A stretch of DNA of 64,000 nt from Zoroaster sp. YZ-2022. Taxonomy: Eukaryota > Echinodermata > Asteroidea > Forcipulatida > Zoroasteridae. The first letter of the stretch is position 1, and each line of letters opens with the position of its first letter. This document shows positions 18,436 through 30,155 of the stretch, piece after piece. The position numbers and the translations under genes are program-made. The notes below the pieces were generated by a model that made no database searches, was not told where the DNA came from, and saw only the letters and a program-made list of their open reading frames with translations. The DNA is taken from positions 42,975,048 through 43,039,047 of the forward strand of contig CM055819.1 of the NCBI GenBank assembly GCA_029582265.1. The letters are read 5' to 3'.

Positions 18436-20739
18436 ATGGTGCAAGACCAGCTTGCGAAACTAATGTCGCCAATCAGTCATCACCCAGCTGGCAGACCGGG
18501 GCGTAAGAGGCCGGAGGGACACAGTAGGCCTACGTCCACGTCAGGACGGGTGGCCATCCCGACCATCGAGCACCAGGTTCTGTCAGTGCTCCAGCTTAAT
18601 GTAGAGGGCCTCACCACCGCCAAACTGGAAGTCACTCATCACCTCGCCGACTCCCACAAAGTAACAACCGTCCTCCTTCAGGAGACACACTGTGACAGTG
18701 ATAACATCCTCAAACTGCCTGGATTCCAACTTGCTGGGTCCACCCACAGCAAACAGCATGGACTTGCAACCTTTGTCAGGAATGACCTTAGCTGGACAGC
18801 CACTGGCCAATCTCCACCAGGCTCGAGCATCGAGTGGTTGTCTACTAAAGTGCAGGACACATCGGTTGTCAATGTTTACAAGCCTCCGCCAACAATGTTG
18901 ACCATGGCATCACTCCCGTTGGCACCTGCACCCGCCATCTACGCAGGGGACTTCAACTGCCAACACACAGATTGGGGTTACAGCCATACAACACCAAACG
19001 GAGAGACATTAAGTCAATGGGCCTCCAGCGTCAATGCGTTGTTGCTGTTTGACCCAAAAGAACCCCCAAGCTTCTTTTCTGCACGTTGGAATACCCACAT
19101 CAACCCAGACCTGGCCTTCGCTGTATGTCACACGGCCCAAAAACCGGAGAGACGAGTTCTGGAAAGGTTCCCCCGCTCACACCATCGCCCGTCCATCATA
19201 AAAGTCCCATCTCTGGTGCAGCCAGTAGCAGGGCAACCGGTCAGGAGATGGAACTTTCGAAAGGCAAACTGGCAGTCATTCACTGAGGAGACGGAAAGAA
19301 AATCAGCCTGCCTCCCAGACCTAGACAATGCCGATGTGTACACCGGGTACGCAGCCTACTGCGAAGTACTCCTTGGGGCAGCAAGGAAAACCATCCCCCG
19401 TGGCTATAACGCAAACTACATCCCGGGCTGGGATGAAGAGTGCAGCCACCTCCTGCATGTCCACCAGCAGGCGAGCTCCAGGGAAGAAGTGGATGAGTCT
19501 GCAACGGCACTCGTGCAGAAGCTGGACGCCACCCGAAGGACAAGGTGGACCGAAGTTGTGGAGTCAATCGACTTCACCCACTCTAGCCGCAAGGCGTGGC
19601 GGACAATCAACCAGCTGACAGGCAGAACAACAGTGGCCCCCAAGTGCCCAGTAACAGCAAATGCTATTGCGTCCCAGCTCCTTAAGAATGGCTGCTTCCC
19701 GGGTGCAGATAAAAACTTTGCCCACACAACATCACACGAGGTATCCTCCATGTGCAGGGCAGCCAGTGTGGATGCTAACCTGTCAGGAGACTTCACAACA
19801 GTTGAGCTCCGGGCGGCCATAAGCAAACTCAAACAAGGGAAGGCACCAGGCCACGATTACATCCACCCTGAGTTTGTGACCCACCAGAGTGCAAAAACAT
19901 CCGCATGGCTCTGCTCGTTCTACTCAGCATGCTTCCGGAGGCCCAAGCTCCCGAAGATCTGGCGCCGTGCTGCTGTCATAGCCCTTCCAAAGCCAAACAA
20001 ACCTGCTGAAGACCCTAAGTCCTACAGACCCATCTCACTGCTCTGCGTCCCATTTAAGATCTTGGAGAGGATGATCCATAGCCGCATCGAGCCAGTAGTG
20101 GACCCACAACTCCCACGGGAACAGGCCGGTTTCCGTCGCGGACGGTCAACGGTCGACCAGGTGACACTGCTCACTCAAGATATTGAGGACAGCTTCAAGC
20201 AAAAAGAGAAGTCTGGAGTAGTGTTGCTGGATCTTACAGCTGCCTATGACACCATCTGGCACCGTGGACTCCACCTAAAGCTACTAAAGACCATCCCAGA
20301 CCGGCATATGGTGAAGTTCATCATGGAGATGCTGACGAACCGCAGCTTCACCCTACAGACCTGTGATGGACAATGCAGCAGGCTCAGGAGGCTGAGGAAT
20401 GGCGTTCCGCAGGGATCTGTCCTCGCACCGATGTTGTTCAACATATACATCTACGATCCACCGGAGAAAACATCCCGGAAATATGGCTACGCTGATGACC
20501 TGGCCATCATGATGCGTCGACCAACATGGGAGGCGATGGAAGACGGCCTAAACCAGGACATGGGTATCCTGGCAGCCTACCTGTGCAAGTGGTCGCCTAC
20601 AGCTCAGCATTGGCAAGACAGTGTCAGCAGCTTACCACCTCAAGAACAGCGAAGCAAAAAGGGAACTGGATGTATTCGTCGACAACAAGCGCCTGGACTT
20701 CCAGCAAGCCCCGCGGTACCTTGGTGTACGTCTGGATAG
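18436..20739 (+). pseudogene. Endonuclease-reverse transcriptase ORF, jockey-like (frameshifted)
   Basis: The frame is open for 767 codons. The endonuclease occupies about residues 48-260: 'LQLNVEGL' (Asn 55), 'LLQETH' (Glu 83), 'AGDFNCQHTDWG' (171-174 GDFN). The RT follows: 'LKQGKAPGHDYIHPEF' near 473, 'ALPKPNKP', 'SYRPISLL', 'REQAGFRRGRSTVDQ', 'LLDLTAAYDTIWHRGL', 'NGVPQGSVLAP' near 655, and catalytic 'YADD' near 684. Compared with the copy at 58387, one extra T near 20594 shifts the frame. The true continuation is in the frame of 20621-21553. Domain content and order match jockey-clade elements. The protein would nick DNA and copy its RNA at the target. Confidence 0.88.
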
Positions 20740-21553
20740 GACACTCTCCTTCAAACAACACCTTGAAGAAGTGACGGCCAAAGTGTCATCAAGGGTCTCA
20801 CTAATCCGACGTCTTGCCGGCACTAGCTGGGGTGCATCCGCCAAGGTGCTTCGAATCTCCACGCAAGCCCTGGTCTTCTGCGCAGCTGAATACTGTGCCC
20901 CAGCCTGGTGCAGAAGCCCACATGCCAGGAAGGTCGACGTTGCCAGAAACAACGCTCTTCGGACCGTAACTGGCTGCCTGAAGCCCACCCCCGTGTTCCA
21001 CCTGCCAGTACTAGCGGGAATTGCCCCGGCTGGCCTCCGACGAGAGGCTGCTACCCTCGCCCTAGCAAGAAAAGCCCGGAGACATGACTGGCATATCCTG
21101 CACGACACCACCACAACAGTGCTGCCTCTAAATAGACTCAAGTCCCGCCATCCGTACAACAGGGCGGCACAAGAGCTGCTCAGGTCCATCCCTGAGGACG
21201 TGTCTACAGAGGCATGGCTGGCGGCAGCCTGGAAGCAGGAGTGGGAGTCGGCCGGGCCCACACGCATCCACTGTTACATCCAGGACCCGGGAGGCAGCAT
21301 TAAAGGAGAGGAACTGCCACGCCGGCAATGGACCCTGCTGAACCGCCTGCGAACTGGGGTCGGCTGTTTCAAAACATCTATGAGGAAGTGGGGCCTGGCG
21401 GAGGGAGCAGTATGTGAGTGTGGGGAGCCGGAGCAGACCGCTGACCACATAATCACCGCCTGTCCCCTGTATAAACCACCCTCGGAGGCCGGCCTCTTCG
21501 ATGTGGGACCTGAGACGAGGGCGTGGCTGTACGCTACTGAGCTGGACATCTGA
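20621..21553 (+). pseudogene. C-terminal part of the jockey-like ORF
   Basis: It continues after the frameshift: 'AYHLKNSEAKRELDV', 'RYLGVRLDRTLSFKQHL', 'RLAGTSWGASAKVLR', 'EYCAPAWCRS', 'LRTVTGCLKPTP', and a C-terminal 'CECGEPEQTADHIITACPLY' (CxC-x8-HxxxxC), the zinc-knuckle-like end of jockey-type proteins. The stop lies about 13 bp before the GAA tail, so the 3' untranslated region is very short. Confidence 0.88.
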
Positions 21554-21583
21554 TGATGACACACGAAAGAAGAAGAAGAAGAA

Positions 21584-23097
21584 GCCCGGTCAGATGCAAA
21601 CAACCTGGGTAACGGCAGTAGCGGGGAGTAGTCTAGGCCATAATAAATTGTTGACAACTTTTGAAATGTGCCATGGTCTGTCGTGAAATAAGAGCAGATT
21701 TATAGGCTCTGGATTTATACAATCAGTAATAAGCAAATAATGTATTATGTGAGTTTGATTATGATCACGTGCAGCTGACTCTTCAAGATAATTGGTCAAA
21801 TTTTAATTATCAGCAAATCATTATTTTAAATAACCTCACTTAGTGTGAAGGTTGTGAACAAAATTAATTTCCTAAATTCGTAATTGTTATTGTGAAAAAC
21901 TTTCCACAACCTTTTCTTTGTTCACAACCTTAAATAATAAATCAAATTTGGAAAAATTGTCACAACACTTCTTCTCAGGTTGATCAATCTTAATTAAACC
22001 TTAAGATGAAACATTCATCACAAGGCAAATTACCCGCAGTCCAACCTGCTGCGCCAGATTTGGATGTTATTTAATTGCGGATATAATTTCATTTCATTTA
22101 ATTTCATTTTAGTTTATCAATTTATATTTTTATTAAAATTTGGTTTGGTTTGGTTTGAATATCAAAATAAATACTATATAAAAATTTCATTGGTCATGGT
22201 ATAGTGTCCGTGATTGAAGGCAATATAAAAAACCAGCTTGGAAAAAACAAGTTCAATCAAAATCACGTTTGACCAGAGCTGTACATGTATCGCCAAAGTT
22301 ATCTGTAATTGGCCACATTTGAATCTGCTTTATATCTTTACATCAGCTGACTGTCTGAAGGATCATGATGACGTCATTCCATAAATAAAATTCTACCAGC
22401 AGTCTTTGGAAATCCCTCATTGGATGCTCTGATTGGTCAGTGGCTGATCTTACACAAGAATGTTGTGCGCACACATAATTGGGAATGCATAGATAATAAT
22501 TTTAATATCATTAATAGGGATGCCACTAAAAAGAGGAGAGGTAGACTTTTCGAATAAAGTCGTGGGTACCTCCCACCTCGGAGGGTTAAGTCCAATTATT
22601 ATATACCAATACATTTGTATGGATCGAATCCTGCCTAAGTCGCCTGTGTGTTTTTATTCCGCAGACGCTCGGAAAGCACTGAGTACACAGTGCTTCATAC
22701 AGAGTCAGTATAGGGCAAAAATCAAATCAATTGTTTATCACCTGACATTTAAATAAACTCTGTATTAGCGTAGGAGCCAACATTGCTTTGTGGACCAGCT
22801 GTATTATACCTGTGAACAAATTATTATCAGGTGGTCGCTAAAGTGTTTCCTTTACACTTTTGACTTTTTTGTAATGCCATAAACGCACGCCTGGGAAAAT
22901 CGATGAATTGCACGGTTCTCCTACACTGACAATGGAGCCTACTTTATTAATTATTTCCCTGGTTTCCTCAATTGTAAGCTCAGTCAAAGAAAGGCAAGGC
23001 AGGCAGATTGTGTAGGAGAGGTTACCAGTGAACAGTTAGAGACTTGTGGGGACAATCCAAGCAACATAAATTACACATCCAGATGTATATTCAGTGT
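21584..23097. other. Intergenic DNA, nothing recognised beyond 21640
   Basis: 21584-21640 is the remainder of the split tRNA-like repeat. The rest is AT-rich. A TTCATTTCATTTAATTTCATTT run lies near 22090 and a GGTTT run near 22143. An imperfect palindrome AGCACTG-N6-CAGTGCT sits at 22675-22695. No supportable exon. Confidence 0.6.
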
Positions 23098-23139
23098 GTT
23101 TCGTACGGAAGCTTTAAAGGGACATCGTAACAAAAAACA

Positions 23140-23286
23140 AGTATTGGATTATGTCATAATTATGACATAGCATGAGTCATAATTAAGACTTAATATCTCA
23201 TAATTATGACTTAGTACTAAGTCATAATTATGACTTTAAAAATTTACTCAGTTTAAGTCATAATTATGACTTCATTAAGTCATAAT
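23140..23286. repeat. FB3 palindrome array, left
   Basis: About six copies of a 16-18-bp perfect or near-perfect palindrome AGTCATAATTATGACT separated by AT-rich spacers. A shorter array continues at 23960-24030. Confidence 0.85.
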
Positions 23287-23960
23287 TATGTTCCTAGCCG
23301 TAATCTCCGTTCTTCGGCAAGTAGACAACTAGTTGCGCCCTCGTATAATTTAGAAACTTATGGACGCAGAGCTTTTTCGTGCGCAGCCCCTTTACTGTGG
23401 AACTCGCTTCCACAGGAAGTAAGACTTTCCACTTCACTAGGTAATTTAAAAAAACAGCTTAAGACACACCTTTTTAGAAAAGCCTATAATTTGTAATTTT
23501 AGAGTGTAATTTTAAAATGTATTTCATTTGAGTACTATCATAATAATTATCTATCATTGTAACTATTATTATTGTCTCCTTTTATAGATAGCTCGCATTT
23601 GTAATTTGTCACTTATATGTAAGAAACAAATGTTAAGTCTAAAATGTAAAGCGCTATTGGGCATCACTTTACTAGGTAATTTAAAAAAACAGCTTAAGAC
23701 ACACCTTTTTAGAAATGTTTTTAATTTGTAATCTCAAAGTGCAATTTTAAAATGTATTTCATTAGAGTATTATTATAATAATTATCTATCATTGTAACTA
23801 TTATTATTGTCTCCTTTATAGATAGCTCGCATTTGTAATTTATCATTTATTGTAAGACAATCATTCTTTTTAGTCTAAAATGTAAAGCGCTATTGGGCAT
23901 ATTTGGAAATAGCGCTATATAAGTAATTAAATATTATTATATTATTATTATTATAATTAT
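23287..23960 (+). pseudogene. CR1-like retrotransposon 3' end inside FB3
   Basis: It encodes the extreme C-terminus of a CR1 polyprotein ('RNLRSSASRQLVAPSYNLETYGRRAFSCAAPLLWNSLP...LKKQLKTHLFRKAYNL', 23284-23496), then a 3' region with the TGTAAAGCGCTATTGGGC motif. A ~220-bp segment from AGGTAATTTAAAAAAACAGC is duplicated in tandem (23436-23655 and 23668-23900). It ends GCGCTATATAAGTAATTAAATATTATTAT. Confidence 0.8.
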
Positions 23961-24045
23961 AACTTAATATCTCTTGTGACTTATGCTAAGTCATAATTAT
24001 GGCTTAATCAAGTCATCATTATGATTTAATGCTTCCGTAGTTTCG

Positions 24046-25499
24046 CTATTTCACAGCCATTTCTTGGGCCCTTTTTCGGAATGTAATAAACCAAAACAAT
24101 TGCTGTACATTTCCCATTGAGGTTCCATTTAGCAAGGCATTGATCTTATCTTACGCTGGTTTTGTCATAGGTTTCAACACATTTTCTAACACTAGATCTG
24201 ATTGGTTCAAAATGTTTCACCTCCAATCGACAGCTGTTAACAATGACCAATCAGCATGAATTTTACATCAATTCAGGGATAGGCTTATGTCTTTATTTTA
24301 TCATTCAAACGAAAGTAATCAGTCCAGGGAATGCAGACTTGTGTTTATTCAGAGATCGTGTAGTATTCAAAATGTTCCGTAAAAATGAAATTACACTGTA
24401 AAACCGGCCTAAGTGACAATGTTTTATTGAAAATCGACATGTCTGTATATAATGTTTTTAAATGAATGTTACACCATAAAGAAGAAGGATAAATTGTCTA
24501 CAATATAAAGCAAAAAACGAAAATTATAGCATAAGCAATTAAAAATATATGATTTAAAGAACACCAAAAATGGCATGATTTTGTTGTCGTCTTGGCAATA
24601 TTCTGCCGTGCGTGACGTTTGTGGTTTAAGTTCCGCCAAGAAATTCATACACCTTGACGAGATGTTACTTTCAAATTTGTTTCACAGTACAGACCTCAGT
24701 GTAACTGTTTGAACAGGGATAATAAAAAGTGTACATAAAAATGAAACAATTTGCTTCGCTTCAATAAAGAGGGGCTCCCAGCAAATATCAATAATTGACC
24801 TTTGTTCAATATATGAAGATCAATGATGCGAACGAAGACGAATACGCTAGCAAAACAAATGACATCATTGAACCGTAAAATGCAGTGTATCGTGCATAAG
24901 GAACAATTTGCAGGCGGTCAAATATTCTGTTAGACCTGTTTTCATTGTGGTTGAACCATGGATGAACAAAAACATTGTTGGTCACATAACTGTAACTTGA
25001 TCAGTGGCGTAGCTACGGTTGTTTCCAGGGGGAAGAGACAAGCAAATTTTCGAATTATCTAACTAAAACAGAACCATACATCGTTCTGAATTATTTTTCT
25101 TCTCCTCGATTATTACGGTAGTTTGTCCCCAAAACCCAAATTTCCGATTGTTTCCCTGCCCCCTTTAACAACAGCATTCCTGCAGCGTGATAAAATAATA
25201 TTTATATCTGAATTTGTTTATCATAAAACACATAGACACGTTGAAATTGGTATGGAACCATACGGTTAAATTCCCAAACTAATCCATCAATATATATATA
25301 AATATTTTGACAACAATCGGAAATTTGGGTTTTGGGGAGAAACTACCGTAATAATCGAGATGAAAAAATAATTCAGAAGATGTGTGTTTTCCGGTTACTC
25401 ACCCCCATCTATCACACCAAGCCGTTCATTCATTGCAATACACATGTATATATTTACATTATATAGGCCTATGCCATGGCATACAATGGACGTTTAACC
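24046..25499. other. Intergenic DNA with one long stem-loop
   Basis: Apart from the inverted repeat at 25086-25376 there is no gene or recognised repeat. Confidence 0.6.
25086..25376. repeat. Inverted repeat, ~65-bp arms
   Basis: 25086-25150 (CTGAATTATTTTTCTTCTCC start) pairs with 25314-25376 at high identity around a ~160-bp loop. It includes the shared block TTTGGGTTTTGGGG. This may be a MITE or foldback remnant. No target duplication was found. Confidence 0.75.
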
Positions 25500-28400
25500 T
25501 TCTTTTTAGGTGTTTGGGTTGGTGCCCAAACACCTCTTGATATTGTTCGTTTTTTTAGGTGTTCGAGCGACAGCGCGAACACCTCTTGATCTTCTTCTTC
25601 TTAAAGATCTTGAATTATGTCACATTTCTTCTGCTTCTTCTTTGCATCATCTTAAAGATCTTGAATTATGTCACATTTGGTAAAATGCTGTCGAATGTTT
25701 TCTCAAGATAGCAAAAGGTGACTTTTTGTAAACCTGCCACTTTTTAAAACTTGAACTCCCAGTTTGGACCGGAAGTAAGAGTCAATAAGGTCATGTCTTT
25801 GTATCAAATGTCGAGTCCTCCATGTTCTGTATGATTATGAAGGAATCAAGAAATTATCTATTGTGGTTCACAAGATATAAAATATATTATGTTATTAATT
25901 ACGTAATAATTCATTAGATGACCTCACCATGACGTCACAACGTTACCTGGAACTATATGTTAAGGTCTAACTATTAGTTAAGCTTTAAGGTTCTTTGAAC
26001 TCCGCAACTATGTTTTGACTCTACAAATACATTTACAGATTATTATACAGTCCATTTTCGTAGTTTACAGAGTGCCTACGTTCGTACAGACAAGGTATAA
26101 CATATATTCATGAGCAATCTAATAGCCAATAAGAACAATATAAATTTGTTACGATGGATAATAAAATAATACGATGGATAATAAAAAGAAAGGAAATAAA
26201 ATACATAAGTTTTTTAACTTATGTATTTTATTTCTGGATCTGGATCTCTTGTCTCAAAATAAAAATTAATTTGATTTTGTATTTAAATTAACTACAGAGC
26301 CTGAAAACCTGTTGTCAAGGGCGCATTGGAAAACTCTTAAAACATGAAATTGATTGGCCATAAACGAAAGCAACAATAACAAATCAATTCCTTAAAAAAT
26401 CCTCTGCGCATCGATGTTAATTTGACTGCATCAATCGCGAAAAGATGTGAAACATCATATTTCACGATGAGGTAATTGAAGTCATGAATGCCAAAAAACG
26501 ATCTTTTAGAACTCACTCTTAGCATTAGAACAAGCGTTAACAATTCCAAAACTGTGTACAAAATGACAGCTCGAAATAAAGGACAACGATAGTGAAATTA
26601 CTGTAAACTGTGTTGAAACGAAAGTATTATATTCTAATTAGATACTGTAGTGTAACAGTGAATGTGTTTACAAGGCATATACATACACACGCTGTATATG
26701 CCTCTTGTCTGTGTGTGAGAGACCGTCAAGGCCGTTCACACAGTATGGCTGTGCATAAAGAATGGTACTTCTGAATAGTTATTCATTTAAACTTCCGTTT
26801 TCGACCAGAAGGAGAGGTCGGATTGGGGTCAAGTCTGTGTACGAAAAATCTCATAATTAAAGATCTATAACATATGCAAGGATTGTGAAAATATCGTTTG
26901 TGGTTCATGAGGTATCATTTTTTGAAAATATTAAATTTTGATTTAGTGTAATTCGATATCTGATGACCTCACTATGACGTCACAACTTAGTGTACAACTT
27001 GAAGAAGAACAATATCAAGAGGTGTTCGCGCTGTAGCTCGAACACCTAATTAAACAATATATTTTATATCTCGTGAACCAAAATAGATAATTTCTTGATT
27101 CCTTCATAATCATACAGAACATGGAGGACTCGACATTTGATACACAGACATGACCCTATTGGCCCTTACTTCCGGTCCAAACTGGAAGTTCAAGTTTAAA
27201 AAGCTCTTTATAAATTGATGCAAATCTGAAAGCGTAACTCCTGAAGTAACTCTTGTCTTTTAACAACTTTAGGTGATGACGTCATCACATATGATGCACA
27301 CTCGAACACCCTGAGTTTGTTTTCTACAAACTCAATACCTCTAGTTTCTTCTTCTTCTCAATAAGACTTATCCAGAGACAAAAACATAGTTGCAGAGTTC
27401 ACAGAACCTTAAAACTTGACACATGGTTAGAACTTAACATGTAGTTGTATACTAAGTTGTGACGTCATAGTGACGTCATCAGATATCGAATTACATCAAA
27501 TCAAATTTTAATATTTCAAAAAATCATATCTCATGAACCACAAAAAATATTGTCACAATCTTTGCATCGTCTGAAAGATCTTGAATTATGTGACATTTCG
27601 TTCACAGACGTGACCTCAATCTGACCTCTCCTTCCAGTCGAAGACGAAAGTTTAATTGAAGAAATGTTCTGAATCACTATCCGGTATACTGTAAATGTAT
27701 TTGTACAGCCAAAACATAGTTGCGGAGTTCAAAGATCCTTAAAACTTACCACATAGTTAGACCATAACATATATTTTCAGGTAACGTTGTGACGTCATGG
27801 TGAGATCATCTAATGAATTATTACGTAATTAATTATAATTAATAGAATATAATTTATATCTCGTGAACCACAATAGATAATTTCTTGATTTCTTCATAAT
27901 CATACAGAACATGGAGGACTCAACATTTGATACACAGACATGTGACCCTACTGACCCTTACTTCCGTTCTAAACTGGAAGTTCAAATTTAAAAAGCTTGT
28001 TATAAATTGACGCAAATCTGAAAGGGTATTCGAAAAAAACATTCTGGGTTTATATGTTAAGTGGGATCTCCTCTTTTCAAAAATATATTTGGTGACGTCA
28101 TCGCTCTTAACAGCGCCCTCTAGTTGTTTTCTTCTTCTCCGGGAGAAGACTGGTCCAGAGACAAAAAGATAGTTACTGAGTTCACAGAATCTTAAAACTT
28201 AACACATAGTTGGACCTTAACATGTAGTTGTATCCTAAGTTGTAACGTCATGGTGAGGTCATCAGATATTGAATTACACTAAATCAAAGTTTAATATTTC
28301 AAAAAATCATATCTCATGAACCACAGAAGATATTTTCACAATCTTTGCAGCATCTTAAAGACCTTTAATTATGTCATATTTCGTAGACAGATATGACCCT

Positions 28401-29265
28401 GATCTGACCTTTCTCCTTCCGGTCGAAAGCGGAAGATTAAGTGAAGAATATTCTGAATCAATATTCTGTAAATGTATCTGTACAACCAAAACATAGTTGC
28501 GGAGTTCAAAGAACCTTAAAACTTAACACATAGTTAGACCTTAACATATAGTTCCAGGTAACGCTGTGACGTCGTGGTGAGGTCATCTAATGAATTATTA
28601 CGTAATTAATCATAATTAAAAGAATATAATTTATATCTCGTGAACCACAATAGATAATTTCTTGATTCCTTCATAATCATACAGAACATGGAGGACTCGA
28701 CATTTGATACATAGACATGACCCTATTGACCCTTACTTCCGGTCCAAACTGGAAGTTCAAGTATAAAAAGCTCTTTATAAATTGATGAAAATCTGAAAGT
28801 GTATTCGAAAATATCCTTCTGGGTTTATATGTTAAGTGGGATCTCTCTTTTCAAAAATGTACTTGGTGAAGTCATCGCTCTTAGCAGCGCCCTCTAGCGG
28901 CAGGTTGTAAAATGTCACTTTTTGCTATCTTGAGAAAACATTAGTAAGACAGAATTTTACCAAATTTGGCACAATTGATACCCACATTATGAGGAAACAA
29001 TTGTGAAGTATGAATGACGTCATATGATTGAACCGGAACTTACGGTTGGAAGAATTTAAACTTATATTGGATGACTGAACTGGAAGTTAATGTATTCGGT
29101 ATAGCACATTATATCTTACTTTAATTATATATTATGAAAACTCATCTCCTGAAGTAACTCATGTCTTTTAACAACTTTAGGTGATGACATCATCACATAT
29201 GATGCAAACTCGAACACCCTGAGTTTGTTTTCTACAAACTTAATACCTCTAGTTATTATTATTAT
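25500..29265. mobile_element. Helitron-like non-autonomous repeat field
   Basis: Recurring features: a 5'-like hairpin AGGTGTT-N-CGCGAACACCT at 25505-25585 (two forms) and inverted at 27019-27046. Ends where a hairpin GAGTTTGT/ACAAACTC lies 7 bases before CTAG followed by T, at 27313-27344 and 29221-29252. Shared internal blocks include TTACTTCCGGTCCAAACTGG and CATAGTTGCAGAGTTCACAG, at 25740, 27130-27200, 27380, 27710, 27890-27980, 28150, 28490 and 28690. Two units of about 785 bp are in tandem from 27365. A 3' hairpin shortly before CTRR is the Helitron signature. No Rep/helicase gene is present, so any element is non-autonomous. Confidence 0.5.
27365..28930 (+). repeat. Two tandem ~785-bp units in the Helitron-like field
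   Basis: 27365-28149 and 28150-28930 share the order: CAGAGACAAAAA, TTCACAGAA.CTTAAAACTT, GTGACGTCAT, a block ending in ATCTCATGAACCACA, CCGGTCGAA, then TAATTTATATCTCGTGAACCA, AGAACATGGAGGACTC, ACTTCCG, and TTAAGTGGGATCTC, closing with CAGCGCCCTCTAG. Identity is high but imperfect. Confidence 0.7.
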
Positions 29266-29428
29266 TTATGTATTTTTGGGGGGGGGGGGGTTGTGATGCT
29301 GTTGAAGCGGGTAGCAAGTTGGACTTAGCGTAGTGTGTAAAAACTGAGCATTTTGGGGCAGGCTGTACATGCAATATTATTGGTCAGTTCTCGTTATGAC
29401 AGATCATAAAGTTAAATTGTATACTTAC
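29266..29428. other. Poly-G tract and short intron sequence
   Basis: A run of about 12 G lies at 29278-29291. The rest would be intron of the minus-strand gene downstream of its second exon. Confidence 0.5.
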
Positions 29429-30155
29429 CTGAACAATTGAAGAATGCTTTTATCTCGTTGGGGTCATCGCTCAAGATGATTTTGTCCAGATAGTTGATCT
29501 TAACTTTCCGGTACTGAGACGCAGCATGAGACATCATCCCACCGAGGCGTATGCTAGTGCACTTGCAGGGATCATCAGACGGTAAGACCCATTGGTGTGG
29601 TTTGTTAGATCTTGGGTCATACTCCGATTCAATAAAGCAAACTTGATGAGATGATACCAACAGAAAACCTACCAATAGAGGTATTTATTGTTATCGCTGT
29701 TGTTGTTATATAAGGCTTGGTAAGACCATCAGTTGTAAACAATCTCTTAGGAGAACCGGTGGTAAGAAAGCCTTATCGTCTTCACGAGAATGCTGGACAT
29801 TAGGTGAAGGAAATGCTTAAGTAGCTGAGTGGAGTATACTGATTATACATTTGAAGTATTTTGAAACATAATTACTCAGTCAATGCGATGGTTTTTCAGT
29901 AGCGTAACCGAGTGTTACTTTTAAGTGTTGGCTTTTGCATGTCACAGCTTTTATGGAATTTATTTATTTATAAAATGTGTACTTAGTGTTATTTATTTAT
30001 TTATTTTGGGGAATACGGGGTGGATATTTTTGGTTTTATCATAACAGTGGGGGAGTGTTCCCTTCCCCGTAGTTAATACACTAAATTAAAAACAAACAAT
30101 CATAATTACCTGTTAACGTTGATAGCAGCAGTGTGCCAAACGCTGCTCTATCCAT
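29429..30155 (-). CDS. Secreted protein gene, exons 1 and 2 (unknown family)
   Basis: Exon 1 runs from ATG at 30155 to 30110 and ends CAG|GTAATT. Exon 2 runs from 29668 (preceded by TATTGGTAG) to 29429 and ends CAG|GTAAGTAT, a consensus donor. Exon 1 leaves phase 1. Joining it to exon 2 gives a continuous frame, and exon 2 is symmetric (phase 1-1). The start is a clear signal peptide: 'MDRAAFGTLLLSTLT' followed by 'GFLLVSSHQVC'. The mature part has 'VLPSDDPCKCTSIRLGG', a C-x-C pair and a late 'FNCSG' with a possible N-glycosylation site. Further exons must lie at lower coordinates but none was found. 25500-29265 would then be intron filled by repeats. The family is not recognised. Confidence 0.6.

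Larger units (their letters stand above)
18389..21583 (+). mobile_element. Nearly complete jockey-like non-LTR retrotransposon
   Basis: The 3.2-kb element begins after AGCCCGG (18381-18388 region) and ends with a GAA-repeat tail (21566-21583) before AGCCCGG again, a probable target duplication of about 7 bp within the tRNA-like repeat. It has endonuclease and RT but no separate ORF1 in view. GC content is much higher than its surroundings, which suggests recent arrival. A 1454-bp truncated copy of the same family lies at 58387-59840. A one-base frameshift near 20594 is the main visible defect. Confidence 0.88.
23104..24039. mobile_element. FB3: small relative of FB1/FB2 with a different palindromic core
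   Basis: The ends are TACGGAAGC at 23104 and GCTTCCGTA ending at 24039, with a perfect 6-bp duplication GTTTCG (23098-23103 and 24040-24045). The left edge TACGGAAGCTTTAAAGGGAC aligns with the FB1/FB2 edge TACGGAGCCCCTAAGGGGAC. Both sides of the interior are arrays of the palindrome AAGTCATAATTATGACTT. Between the arrays lies the 3' end of a CR1-like retrotransposon (23287-23960). Ends, duplication length, array-built arms and retrotransposon interior are all shared with FB1 and FB2. Confidence 0.75.

Noticed and set aside
19280..21657. Several minus-strand frames in the jockey-like element
   Set aside because: Shadows of a GC-rich real ORF.
22520..22756. 78-residue plus-strand frame with an acceptor-like TTTTTATTCCGCAG inside
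   Set aside because: No conserved-looking sequence and no matching donor or partner exon.
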